Shown here piece by piece: positions 36,153 to 43,664 of a stretch of 64,000 nucleotides of DNA (its first letter is position 1; the number at the start of each line of letters is the position of its first letter). The stretch spans positions 1-64,000 of the forward strand of contig JASTVH010000006.1 of assembly GCA_042862465.1 (NCBI GenBank). The letters run 5' to 3'. This DNA is from JASTVH01 sp042862465. GTDB taxonomy: Bacteria; Pseudomonadota; Gammaproteobacteria; Pseudomonadales; Oleiphilaceae. The translations under genes were made by a program, and so were the position numbers. Under the pieces are notes generated by a model. That model ran no database searches and was not told the DNA's origin. It was given only the letters and a program-made list of their open reading frames with translations.

Positions 36153-36901
36153 AATGCAGGCTCCTGCTTGCGGTCGACTCGGAAGCGATACCGGTAGGCA
36201 TCGCCACGGAATAGGAGGTATTCAAAGTCAATGGGTTGGTCCTGGCGGTTGTAGGTCAGGCGCTGCACACGCATGACCGGCTCGCCCGGTTCGATGTTCA
36301 GCCACTGGGCGGTTTCGGCATCAGCCGGGTGGGCTTCCAGCATGATGTCGGCGGTACCCAGGGGGATGCCGAGCTTCTGCTCCAGCATCGGAAAGATGTC
36401 GCCGGTCAGGTCGCGGCCAAACAGCCGGCGGCCGACGGCGATCGGAAAGTAGGAGAGGTCGATGGAGACCGGCGTGCGGTTGAGGTAGCGCACCCGCTTC
36501 ACTTCCACCACGTCCTCGCCGCGGGGCAGTTCCAGGGTTTCCCGCACCTCCTGGCTGGGGCGGCGCTCCTGGATCCCGATCAGGCGCGAGGAAGTCGCGT
36601 AGCCCTGCCGTTCCATGGCCTCGCCAAACCCCTCCAGGCGACGGATGTCCTGTACCGCCTTGGGCTTGCTGACAAAGGTGCCCTTGCCCTGGGCGCTGAA
36701 CACCAGGCCTTCGCTATGGAGGTCCCTGAGCGCCTGGCGCACGGTGATGCGGCTCACCTCGAAGGTGCGCATTAGCTCGTTTTCCGAGGGCAGCCGGTCG
36801 TGGGGCGCATAGGTGCCTTCCAGGATGCGCTGCTTGAGCTGCTCCTTGATCTGGACGTACAGCGGTTGCGGCGAATGCTGTGCCGACTTGGTCAGGCTCA
36901 T
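36149..36901 (-). CDS. GntR-family transcription regulator (HutC/UTRA type)
   Basis: The start ATG 36901 follows GGGAGGTTGTCGTC; an upstream ATG at 36958 lacks a ribosome site. The 250-residue protein has an N-terminal winged helix (LPSENELMRTFEVSRITVRQALRDL). A UTRA ligand-binding domain follows (FPMLEQKLGIPLGTADIMLEA, then EPVMRVQRLTYN). Such proteins are usually repressors released by a pathway metabolite. It is translationally coupled to the AprA-like gene. It lies between that gene and the cytochrome/Sco/ABC genes, so it probably governs both operons. Confidence 0.9.
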   Translation of the reverse strand: MSLTKSAQHSPQPLYVQIKEQLKQRILEGTYAPHDRLPSENELMRTFEVSRITVRQALRDLHSEGLVFSAQGKGTFVSKPKAVQDIRRLEGFGEAMERQGYATSSRLIGIQERRPSQEVRETLELPRGEDVVEVKRVRYLNRTPVSIDLSYFPIAVGRRLFGRDLTGDIFPMLEQKLGIPLGTADIMLEAHPADAETAQWLNIEPGEPVMRVQRLTYNRQDQPIDFEYLLFRGDAYRYRFRVDRKQEPAL

Positions 36902-36960
36902 GACGACAACCTCCCGGATGTGTAAGGCGCGAAGACGATGACGCGGGCAGGCGGCCACTT

Positions 36961-36982
36961 CTTATAACTGGTCATAACAACT
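36961..36982. promoter_or_regulatory. Candidate GntR operator upstream of the GntR/AprA-like operon
   Basis: CTTATAACTGGTCATAACAA lies about 60 bases upstream of the GntR start. It contains GGTCATAACA, close to the TGTCATGACA palindrome before the importer operon at 42375, and TTATAA occurs beside both. Assignment to the GntR protein is inference from two sites. Confidence 0.4.
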
Positions 36983-37014
36983 TCGCTCGCTGTTGGGCTC
37001 ATTGGGCTGTTCAT

Positions 37015-37617
37015 TTAGTGGTTCTCGCATCCCATGCCGGCGAGAAAGGCCGCGATCTGCTGGCGTTCCCCGGCCGTGAGCTTGCCGGCGATTACATCCA
37101 TCGTTTCTTCGGGAGCATTGGTGCGGCGCTTTCGGGCAAAATCATCAAGCTGTTTGGCCAGGTACTCGGCGTGCTGACCTGCGAGTTTGGCCACCTGTTC
37201 CTGGCTGCCGTGGCAACTCCGGCAGGGGGGAATGCCGCGGCCTTGATCGCCCTGGTCGTAAAGCGTGCCGCCAGTGGCGGAGACCGGGGCGGTGGTGACC
37301 GCCGGCGTCTGGCTCGCGAAGTGGGCGACCAGCTGCTCGATGGTGGCGCTGTCCAGCCCTTCGGCCTGGGTCGCCATGATGCCGTCGTCGTTGCGGCGCC
37401 GGCCGTCGCGGAAATCGCGCAGCTGCTTGCGCAGGTAGTCCTCCCGTTGCCCGGCCAGATGCGGGAAGCGGGGATTGCCGCTGACGCCGTCAATGCCGTG
37501 GCAGTAACCGCAGCGTTCCCACAGCGCCTGGCCGCTGGTGTCAATGCTGTCCGCCCACGCCGGGTTGGCGGCGAAGCTGGTGGCGATGAGGGCGATACCC
37601 AGGACGTGCGGTGTCAT
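37015..37617 (-). CDS. Diheme cytochrome c (c4-like)
   Basis: The 200-residue protein has a signal peptide (IALIATSFAANPAWA). Two class I heme motifs follow, CGYCHG near residue 36 and CRSCHG near residue 130, each followed by a similar domain (LAGQREDYLRKQLRDF and LAGQHAEYLAKQLDDF). That internal duplication is the hallmark of cytochrome c4. It carries electrons in the periplasm to terminal oxidases or reductases. Its start overlaps the Sco gene stop (ATGA). It ends the importer operon, suggesting the pathway passes electrons to the respiratory chain. Confidence 0.9.
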   Translation of the reverse strand: MTPHVLGIALIATSFAANPAWADSIDTSGQALWERCGYCHGIDGVSGNPRFPHLAGQREDYLRKQLRDFRDGRRRNDDGIMATQAEGLDSATIEQLVAHFASQTPAVTTAPVSATGGTLYDQGDQGRGIPPCRSCHGSQEQVAKLAGQHAEYLAKQLDDFARKRRTNAPEETMDVIAGKLTAGERQQIAAFLAGMGCENH

Positions 37618-38270
37618 TGCGTACCCCCGCCGCGAATCATGTGGTAGGCGCCGGCCAACTGCTGCGAGCGGAATGGCGGGCGAAATTGCGCAACGGCCTG
37701 GCCGTTCGGATCGATCAGATAGATCGAACTGGTGTGCATGACGTTGTAATTACCCTGCACATCGGGCGAAAAGGCACGGTGGCCGGCCTGGAGATCGTCT
37801 TCGAGGGCCGCGATCTGAGAGGCCTCGCCGGTGACGCCGAGGAAGTCCTCGTTGAAGAAGCGGACGTACTCGCCCAGGCGCTGCAGGGTGTCGCGCTCGG
37901 GATCCACACTCACCAGGATGACCTGGGGCATGGCCTCCGCTCCGTAACCCGCCGACTGCAACCGGTCCCAGGCCTTGTTGAGGATGGTCAGGTGCAGGGG
38001 GCAGATATCCGGGCAATGGGTAAAGCCGAACAGCAGCAGGTTCCAGTGACCCTCGAGCCGCTGGAGGTCGAAGGTGCGACCGGTGTGATCCCGCAGCTCG
38101 AATTCGCCCACCGGGCGGGGCTCGATGGACAAAGGCGCAAGATCGACCTGCGGCAATGCCGCATCCAGGGCCTTGCTGTCCGCCGGTGCCGTCGTGGTCA
38201 TTGCGGCCAGGGCGATCGCGCACAGGCCGTGACGCACGCTCGAACCGATATGTCGTTCAGTGATCGCCAT
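37614..38270 (-). CDS. SCO1/SenC-family thioredoxin-like copper protein
   Basis: The 218-residue protein has an export signal and the copper-binding motif FTHCPDICPLHL near residue 92. The partner histidine is at MHTSSIYLID near residue 180. Sco proteins bring copper to, or reduce thiols in, periplasmic copper enzymes such as the CuA of cytochrome oxidase or N2O reductase. The gene overlaps both neighbours (14 bases with the ABC ATPase, 4 with the cytochrome), so it belongs to the importer operon. That suggests a copper- or thiol-dependent periplasmic step, or cytochrome maturation. Confidence 0.9.
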   Translation of the reverse strand: MAITERHIGSSVRHGLCAIALAAMTTTAPADSKALDAALPQVDLAPLSIEPRPVGEFELRDHTGRTFDLQRLEGHWNLLLFGFTHCPDICPLHLTILNKAWDRLQSAGYGAEAMPQVILVSVDPERDTLQRLGEYVRFFNEDFLGVTGEASQIAALEDDLQAGHRAFSPDVQGNYNVMHTSSIYLIDPNGQAVAQFRPPFRSQQLAGAYHMIRGGGTQ

Positions 38271-39162
38271 GGCTGTTCTGTCCTTCGAAGGCGCGCAAGG
38301 TTTCCTGGCGGATCAGGTCCAGGCAGCGCTTCTTGATGGCCATGAATTCGGGCTCAGTGACGATGTCCATGGGCCGGGGCCGTGGCAGCGTGACGGGAAT
38401 GTCCGCAATCAGGCGGCCCGGGCTGGCGCTCATCACCACCACCCGGTCGGCGAGGTACACCGCTTCATCGATATCGTGGGTCACGAAGAGCACGGTGATG
38501 CCGAACTCCTCCCACAACTCGAGCAGGTTCTCCTGCATCATGCTGCGGGTCTGGGCGTCCAGGGCGCCGAAGGGTTCGTCCATCAGCAGTACCGACGGGT
38601 AGTTGGCGAGGGCCCGGGCGATACCCACCCGTTGTTGCATCCCGCCGGAGAGCATCGCCGGGTAGTGCTTGCCGAATGCGGCCAGGCCCACGATCTCCAG
38701 GAAGGTGCGTGCAGTGCTAATGGCGTCACTGTCGCCGGCACCGGCCATGCGGGGCCCGAAAGCAACGTTCTCGCGCACGGTTTTCCAGGGAAACAGCGAA
38801 TGCTGCTGGAACACCATGCCGCGATCGGGCCCCGGACCCGTGACGCGGGCATTGTCCAGAATCACCTGGCCCGATGTGGGCGCGACGAATCCGGCGACGG
38901 AATTGAGCAGGGTGGATTTACCGCAGCCGGAGGGCCCCAGAAGACAGACAAACTGTCCCGGTTCAATGTCCAGATGCGCGCCGGTGACGGCGTGATTGAT
39001 ATCGGCACCGGAGCCGAAAGCAATACTCACGTCGTCAATCTGGATCCGGCCGCGGCCTTTGCGCTGGCGGGCTTCGGCCAGCAGGGCGGCGTGCCGTGAA
39101 AACACCAGCTTGGGTGTCTTGCCCACCGGCTCGGTGGTTTTATGGGGGGCAGGTTCAGTCAT
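38257..39162 (-). CDS. ABC transporter ATPase, nitrate/sulfonate/taurine type
   Basis: The 301-residue protein has Walker A GPSGCGKST near residue 77, signature LSGGMQQRV, Walker B VLLMDEPFGALD and switch histidine FVTHDIDEA. It has the RGMVFQQHSLFPW Q-loop typical of the SsuB/TauB/NrtC group. An N-terminal extension of about 40 residues (PHKTTEPVGKTPKLVFSRH) is unusual. It energises the permease encoded at 39820-40794, with a small membrane protein gene between them. Confidence 0.9.
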   Translation of the reverse strand: MTEPAPHKTTEPVGKTPKLVFSRHAALLAEARQRKGRGRIQIDDVSIAFGSGADINHAVTGAHLDIEPGQFVCLLGPSGCGKSTLLNSVAGFVAPTSGQVILDNARVTGPGPDRGMVFQQHSLFPWKTVRENVAFGPRMAGAGDSDAISTARTFLEIVGLAAFGKHYPAMLSGGMQQRVGIARALANYPSVLLMDEPFGALDAQTRSMMQENLLELWEEFGITVLFVTHDIDEAVYLADRVVVMSASPGRLIADIPVTLPRPRPMDIVTEPEFMAIKKRCLDLIRQETLRAFEGQNSHGDH

Positions 39163-39174
39163 GGCTCACCTCGA

Positions 39175-39816
39175 TCAAAAGGATTCGGTTAACGTTGGTG
39201 GTGTTGTCTGGCGCACCTGTCGGGCGAGGTAGACCACAACGAAGAATTGCAGGACCAGCCCGGCGACAATCAGTGCGGTTCCCCAGGGCTGAAGGCTCAG
39301 CGCGATCTGGGTACCCAGGCCCAGCATGGACAGCACCACGATCCAGGAGGGTGTGGCGCAGCACACCACCCAGGTAAGGGAGGCACTGCCCAGGCCCAGC
39401 ATGATGGCGCCACCACTGCTGACTGCGAGGCAACGCCGGCCGGTTTGATTGCGGACATCGAGCCAGAGCGCGGTAGAGAGCCCCAGCGCCAGCGCGGTCA
39501 GCGTCACCAGGAGCAGCCGGGAGGGCATGATGATGTAGCTCCACTCGGCGATGCCGTAGTAGTCCGGGTTGCGGTAACCAAACTCCAGCCACGGCTCCTG
39601 GTAAAAGAGCTTCAGGCGGTCGCGCCAGCTCTCGGTGCCATCCATGATCAGCGCCAGGTTTTGCGTCACGTCGTAATGCATGAAGTAGTTGGGCAGACCT
39701 TCGAAGCGCAGGGTCACCAGCAGCGCCAGTAGCGCGTGGTAGCCCAGCAGGAATCCGGCGAAGGTCATCGCGAACGCCCAGGGGTGGCGGCGGATGGCAC
39801 GCAGCAGCGCAGTCAT
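39175..39816 (-). CDS. Unrecognised membrane protein inside the importer operon
   Basis: The 213-residue protein has about five helices: FAMTFAGFLLGYHALLALLV, LLLVTLTALALGLSTALWL, a middle helix with the striking VVCCATPSWIVVLSML, and a C-terminal GTALIVAGLVLQFFVVVYL. A periplasmic loop of about 50 residues (YFMHYDVTQNLALIMDGTES) follows the first helix. It lies between permease and ATPase genes with 3- and 12-base gaps. It does not resemble an ABC permease, having no EAA motif. The paired cysteines in a helix suggest metal or thiol chemistry. I do not know its function. Confidence 0.7.
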   Translation of the reverse strand: MTALLRAIRRHPWAFAMTFAGFLLGYHALLALLVTLRFEGLPNYFMHYDVTQNLALIMDGTESWRDRLKLFYQEPWLEFGYRNPDYYGIAEWSYIIMPSRLLLVTLTALALGLSTALWLDVRNQTGRRCLAVSSGGAIMLGLGSASLTWVVCCATPSWIVVLSMLGLGTQIALSLQPWGTALIVAGLVLQFFVVVYLARQVRQTTPPTLTESF

Positions 39817-39819
39817 GGC

Positions 39820-40794
39820 TTACGCCCTCGCTCCGGCTTTCTGCCAGCGCAGCAGCGGTTTGGTGAGCACGCGGATGGCCAGGGTGGAGAGCGTGCCCAG
39901 AGCGCCGATGATCAGCATGCCAATGATGATCTTGGGGTATTCGACCAGGGTGTAGGCGGTCCAGGTGAAATAGCCGATACCGTACTGACCGCTGATGATT
40001 TCGCCGGCCAGCAGCGAGAACCAGGAAACGCCCATGCCGATGGCCAGGCCGGCCACGATGCTGGGGAGGGCACCCGGCAGTACCACATGACGCAGGATGG
40101 CGGCGTTGCTGGCGCCCAGTGAGCGGGCAGCACGAACCAGTACCGGCGGTGTCTGCTCCACCCCATGGACCGTGTTCAGCACGATGGGGAAGAACGCCCC
40201 CAGGAAGGTGATAAAGATGATGCTGGATTCTTCGGTGGGCATGATCAGGATGGCCAACGGAATCCAGGCCACGGCCGGAATGGGCCGCAGGATTTCAATG
40301 TAGGGCGAGAAAAAGTCGGTCATCAGACGGAAACGCCCCATCAGCGTCCCGATGGCGACACCCAGCGCAACCGCAAGGCTGTAGCTGATCAGGATACGGC
40401 GCATGCTGACCCCGATATGGGTAAAGAACTCGCTGTTCTGGATCTGCGCCAGGAATTCCTGTCCGACCACGGCGGGGGCGGGGACGTTGGAAAAACTCAG
40501 AATGCCATCCCAGCCCTGGGTCGACGCCAGGTGCCAGATGAACAAGGCGAAGGCAACGGCAAAGGTCCGGATGCCCCAGCTCAGCGCGTTGTTGCGGGCA
40601 TGGTTCAAAGAGGCCTTTAGCCAGTTCGGCATCGAGGGGCGATGGTCGTGGGTGTCTACGGCCGCTGCAGTCGCTCGGGCCACTGCGGTCGCCGCCGCGG
40701 GATCGGCTCCGGTGGAGACGGCCCCCGTAGACACCGCCGCCGACACCTCGGGCTCCGGCGTGTTTGTGGTGATTTGTTCCGGTTTGGCGGACAT
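39820..40794 (-). CDS. ABC transporter permease, nitrate/sulfonate/taurine type
   Basis: The start ATG 40794 follows CCGGAGTAGCAGC; a longer in-frame start at 40893 is poorer. The 324-residue protein begins with about 50 low-complexity residues (PEPEVSAAVSTGAVSTGAD). Six helices of the SsuC/TauC type follow, with the ATPase-docking EAA-like motif AARSLGASNAAILRHVVLPGALPSI. It forms the channel for the substrate delivered by the binding protein encoded just upstream. Confidence 0.9.
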   Translation of the reverse strand: MSAKPEQITTNTPEPEVSAAVSTGAVSTGADPAAATAVARATAAAVDTHDHRPSMPNWLKASLNHARNNALSWGIRTFAVAFALFIWHLASTQGWDGILSFSNVPAPAVVGQEFLAQIQNSEFFTHIGVSMRRILISYSLAVALGVAIGTLMGRFRLMTDFFSPYIEILRPIPAVAWIPLAILIMPTEESSIIFITFLGAFFPIVLNTVHGVEQTPPVLVRAARSLGASNAAILRHVVLPGALPSIVAGLAIGMGVSWFSLLAGEIISGQYGIGYFTWTAYTLVEYPKIIIGMLIIGALGTLSTLAIRVLTKPLLRWQKAGARA

Positions 40795-40867
40795 GCTGCT
40801 ACTCCGGCAGTCGGTTCTCGGAAGAAGGGAGCGGAGGCGACCGTCCCGGTCGCCATGCCCCTGTTGG

Positions 40868-42262
40868 TTAGCGACTGGCGACTTCGGCGTCATTTTCGGC
40901 CGCGGCGCTGGCCACGGCGACGTCGTAGTCGATCACGCTGCCGCCGGTGCGGCTGGCAAACTTGTCGGCATCGGGCTTACGCATGAAGGCGGTCATTTCC
41001 CCATCGTCGCCTTTCACGTAGATGGCCACGTCGCCAAAGAGCTTGAGCGCGGTGACGTTGTCATAGACGTAGGTTGCGTTGAGCTTCTGCCCGGTCGCGC
41101 TGTAGTCGGCCACGGCGGCGAGCATGTCCTTGATGCTGTCGAACTTCTCGATGCCCTTGGCCGCATGCCAGAGCTCTCCGGCGGGACGCTTGGGGTTGCT
41201 GGCCTTGGGGTCGTTGATCTGAGCCTTGGCCTTCTCATAATCCAGCCCCATTTCCTTGTAGGCGGTGCGGACATAGGAATCGTCGATCCATTTGTCCATA
41301 TCGAGCGGCGGGATGGCTTTTTCCTTGGCCAGAACGCTGTGGTCGTAACTCAGCGCCTCGACCCACTTGTCCTTGATGGTCGAGTCCAGTGTCAGATGGC
41401 CGCCGTTACTGAAGTAGAGGTACTGGACTTCCTTCTCCACGCCGGTCCACTTCTCCAGCATTTCCGCAGCGTGTTGGGGATCCTTGCGCACCCAGTTGCC
41501 GGCATCGATCACGCCCTTGATCACGGCGACGACCACTTCCGGGTATTTCTCGGCGTAGTCCTGGCGTACCACGACACCGTGCAGGTAGGGCACCTGGGTT
41601 TCGCTGCCGTCATAGATCTTTCGGCCCGTGCCGCGGAATTCCATGATTTCCGACCAGGGGCAAAAATCGGCGTGGGCGCCAATCCGGCCCTTGGCGATAT
41701 TCGCGGCCCCGACAGGCGGTGACTGGTTCTTGATGTTGATGGCGTCGGAAGACAGGCCCTTGTCCTGCATCGCCTTGAGCACCATGCCCCAGGCCGCGCT
41801 ACCGACGGGAACGGAGAGGTCCTCGCCCTTGAGATCAGCCAGGGTATAGACGTCGGAGTCCTTGGGAACCACGATGGCGTTGCCGGAACCGCGCAGGTTG
41901 TAGCCGGTACCGGCCACGTACAGCGAGCGCATGTCCTTGGTTTCCTGGAACTTGGCGCCGTTGACGATCAGCGGGTAATCGCCCATCACACCAAAATCGA
42001 GCTTGTTGGCCATCATCATGTTGGTGATGGGCGGCCCGGAGGTGTAATCCTTCCATTGGAAGTCGTAGTCCACATCGGCGTACTTGCCGTCGTGGGGCAG
42101 GTGTTTCTGGATCAGTTCGAGTTCTTTGAGAATGATGCCTGCGGTATAGGTGTCTGTGCACATGCTCTGGTGACCGATTCCTATTCGAATGGTGTCGGCC
42201 ATCAGAGCTTGCGCGCCTAACACGCAGCCCAGAAAAGTCAGTGTTTTGGTCCATTTCATCAT
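40868..42262 (-). CDS. ABC transporter substrate-binding protein, NrtA/CmpA-sized
   Basis: The 464-residue protein has a signal peptide (LTFLGCVLGAQALMA). Its body is of the SsuA/NrtA type: IRIGIGHQSMCTDTYTAG, MMANKLDFGVMGDYPLIVNG, LKGEDLSVPVGSAAWGM. It is about 140 residues longer than SsuA or TauA, nearer the size of nitrate- or bicarbonate-binding NrtA/CmpA. The ligand is not predictable. It is the first gene of the importer operon (SBP, permease, membrane protein, ATPase, Sco, cytochrome c), with a palindrome about 113 bases upstream. Confidence 0.9.
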   Translation of the reverse strand: MMKWTKTLTFLGCVLGAQALMADTIRIGIGHQSMCTDTYTAGIILKELELIQKHLPHDGKYADVDYDFQWKDYTSGPPITNMMMANKLDFGVMGDYPLIVNGAKFQETKDMRSLYVAGTGYNLRGSGNAIVVPKDSDVYTLADLKGEDLSVPVGSAAWGMVLKAMQDKGLSSDAINIKNQSPPVGAANIAKGRIGAHADFCPWSEIMEFRGTGRKIYDGSETQVPYLHGVVVRQDYAEKYPEVVVAVIKGVIDAGNWVRKDPQHAAEMLEKWTGVEKEVQYLYFSNGGHLTLDSTIKDKWVEALSYDHSVLAKEKAIPPLDMDKWIDDSYVRTAYKEMGLDYEKAKAQINDPKASNPKRPAGELWHAAKGIEKFDSIKDMLAAVADYSATGQKLNATYVYDNVTALKLFGDVAIYVKGDDGEMTAFMRKPDADKFASRTGGSVIDYDVAVASAAAENDAEVASR

Positions 42263-42374
42263 TGCACCCTCATCAGACGATCGGGCCCCATGACCACTGC
42301 AAACTTCGGTTCAACAGGGCGTTGCTTGCGGTTCTGGACCGGGCGGCCTGTCCTTGTCGCCACTTGTCCTAACA

Positions 42375-42397
42375 TGTCATGACACTCTGCTTATAAG
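42375..42397. promoter_or_regulatory. Candidate GntR operator upstream of the importer operon
   Basis: TGTCATGACA at 42375-42384 is a perfect palindrome, with TTATAA at 42391-42396. Eight of its ten bases match GGTCATAACA upstream of the GntR gene. It lies about 113 bases before the binding-protein start. The rest of the 605-base gap (42263-42867) holds no gene that I can support, only hairpin repeats. Confidence 0.4.
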
Positions 42398-42649
42398 TGC
42401 TGCCAAAGCTGTGCCAGAACCGGCCAGAGAGGGTGAAATACGCTCTAATGGTTTGAATTTATATCGGGTTTTTTGGGGCGGGAAAGCGTGAATGCGCGTT
42501 CGAATTTTGCGCGGACGGGAACCGCATTGGTGCAATAAACGTTCAGGGGTGTTTCTTTTGGGGCGCCGGAAAAGTGCGGGAGGGCAGGGGGTTATAACAA
42601 GTAGGACAGGTGGGGGAGTGCCGAACACTCAAATGGCGGCGCTCACCAA

Positions 42650-42740
42650 TCGTCATACCCGCGCAGGCGGGTATCCAGAGCGGCAGGCAACTTACATGGA
42701 TGCAAAACGCCCTGGATCCCCGCCTGCGCGGGGATGACGG
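42650..42740. repeat. Hairpin-pair repeat, single copy
   Basis: CGTCATACCCGCGCAGGCGG and GGATCCCCGCCTGCGCGGGG face each other around a spacer of about 35 bases, each arm being itself a hairpin. It is the same design as the tandem units at 51131-52011, with C in place of A in the loop. A partial copy of another repeat (CAGCCCAACCT) follows at about 42840. Confidence 0.8.
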
Positions 42741-42867
42741 GTGTGTCGGTCTGCAGTGCATGAAACCGTTCCGCTCATTTTTCCCGGACAGCAGTGCGCA
42801 TACGGGGGGATGACGGACTCGCAACGGAATTAAGGTGACTCAGCCCAACCTAAGCTTTGCAAGGGGC

Positions 42868-43269
42868 TCAGCCCAGACTCACCAATTCCCCACGGGCGTT
42901 AACCGCGAGGAAGTTTCCAATATGCCCCATGCGAATCGCTTCCACCATCATGGTCAGCGGTTGCTGGGCTTCCTCCGTGGTGGGCGCGATACCGCCGCGG
43001 CCGGAGAGGGCGCCGACAAAGGCCATATCCCAGCCGAAGCCGGTTTCGTGGGACTCCGCCATCAGTTGCTCGAAATCGGCGACTTCCTCCGGGGCCTTGT
43101 CAACGCAGATCGTGGGTGCCAGAGCACCGCCTTCACCGCGTTCGAAAGCGGCTTTTTCTTCCTCGGAGGCGTCGTCCGGCAGTTCGGCCTTGCAGAATAC
43201 GAACAGCAGACGCTGCGGTTCCGGCTGGGATTGGGCGGCCTGAATGAAATCGGTGTAGCTGTTGATCAT
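42868..43269 (-). CDS. Small conserved protein, annotated in relatives as 'ribonucleotide reductase alpha-like'
   Basis: The start ATG 43269 gives 133 residues: MINSYTDFIQAAQSQPEPQRL, then LLFVFCKAELPDDAS, TICVDKAPEEVADFEQLM and GWDMAFVGALSGRGG. Similar short proteins in pseudomonads and marine gammaproteobacteria carry a ribonucleotide reductase name. They are far too small and lack reductase motifs, so I would treat the function as unknown. It is the last gene of the moaB-dnr-DGC run and lies five bases after the DGC gene, which suggests a link to anaerobic nitrogen oxide metabolism. Confidence 0.75.
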   Translation of the reverse strand: MINSYTDFIQAAQSQPEPQRLLFVFCKAELPDDASEEEKAAFERGEGGALAPTICVDKAPEEVADFEQLMAESHETGFGWDMAFVGALSGRGGIAPTTEEAQQPLTMMVEAIRMGHIGNFLAVNARGELVSLG

Positions 43270-43274
43270 GGTGG

Positions 43275-43649
43275 TCAGTCTTCGTTGGGCGGCTGGGGCC
43301 GGCTTTGCAGAATGTGTTCGCACACGGTGTCCACGGCCGCTTCGCTGTAGCTTTTGCCGTAGTTTTTCTTGAATCCGAATTCGTAGAGTTTGACGTGGTT
43401 GCTGGGTTCCACGCCGACGTTATTCAGGCAGGCCTTGGCGCAATGCAGCGGGCAGCCATCGATCACGGTGATGGGGCGGCCTGATGTGGCCGTGCGAACC
43501 AGCGGGCGAACCTGCCCACCGACACCGGAGATGCAGGACATTTCAAAATGACCGGAGTGGTCCAGCTTCAGCGCGGTATCGTTTGCCAGCTGGGCCACAT
43601 CCGAACAACCCGAGCATGCGTAGATCAAAGGCAGCTCTCGGCGTGACAT
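43275..43649 (-). CDS. DGC-domain putative zinc-binding protein
   Basis: This 124-residue protein starts behind GGAGGTTGT. It has cysteine motifs in order: YACSGCSDVAQL, SCISGVGG, and IDGCPLHCAKACLNN, which contains the D-G-C that names the family. Seven to eight cysteines probably bind zinc or an iron-sulfur cluster. Members often occur in anaerobic or denitrifying bacteria, with no proven role. It follows dnr by 15 bases. Confidence 0.85.
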   Translation of the reverse strand: MSRRELPLIYACSGCSDVAQLANDTALKLDHSGHFEMSCISGVGGQVRPLVRTATSGRPITVIDGCPLHCAKACLNNVGVEPSNHVKLYEFGFKKNYGKSYSEAAVDTVCEHILQSRPQPPNED

Positions 43650-43664
43650 ACAACCTCCTGCGGT

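Noticed and set aside
34542..36197. A 551-codon frame antisense to the AprA-like gene, with similar long frames antisense to narG and to the second binding protein
   Set aside because: All are valine/glycine/histidine-rich mirror frames with no recognisable fold, lying over well-supported genes.
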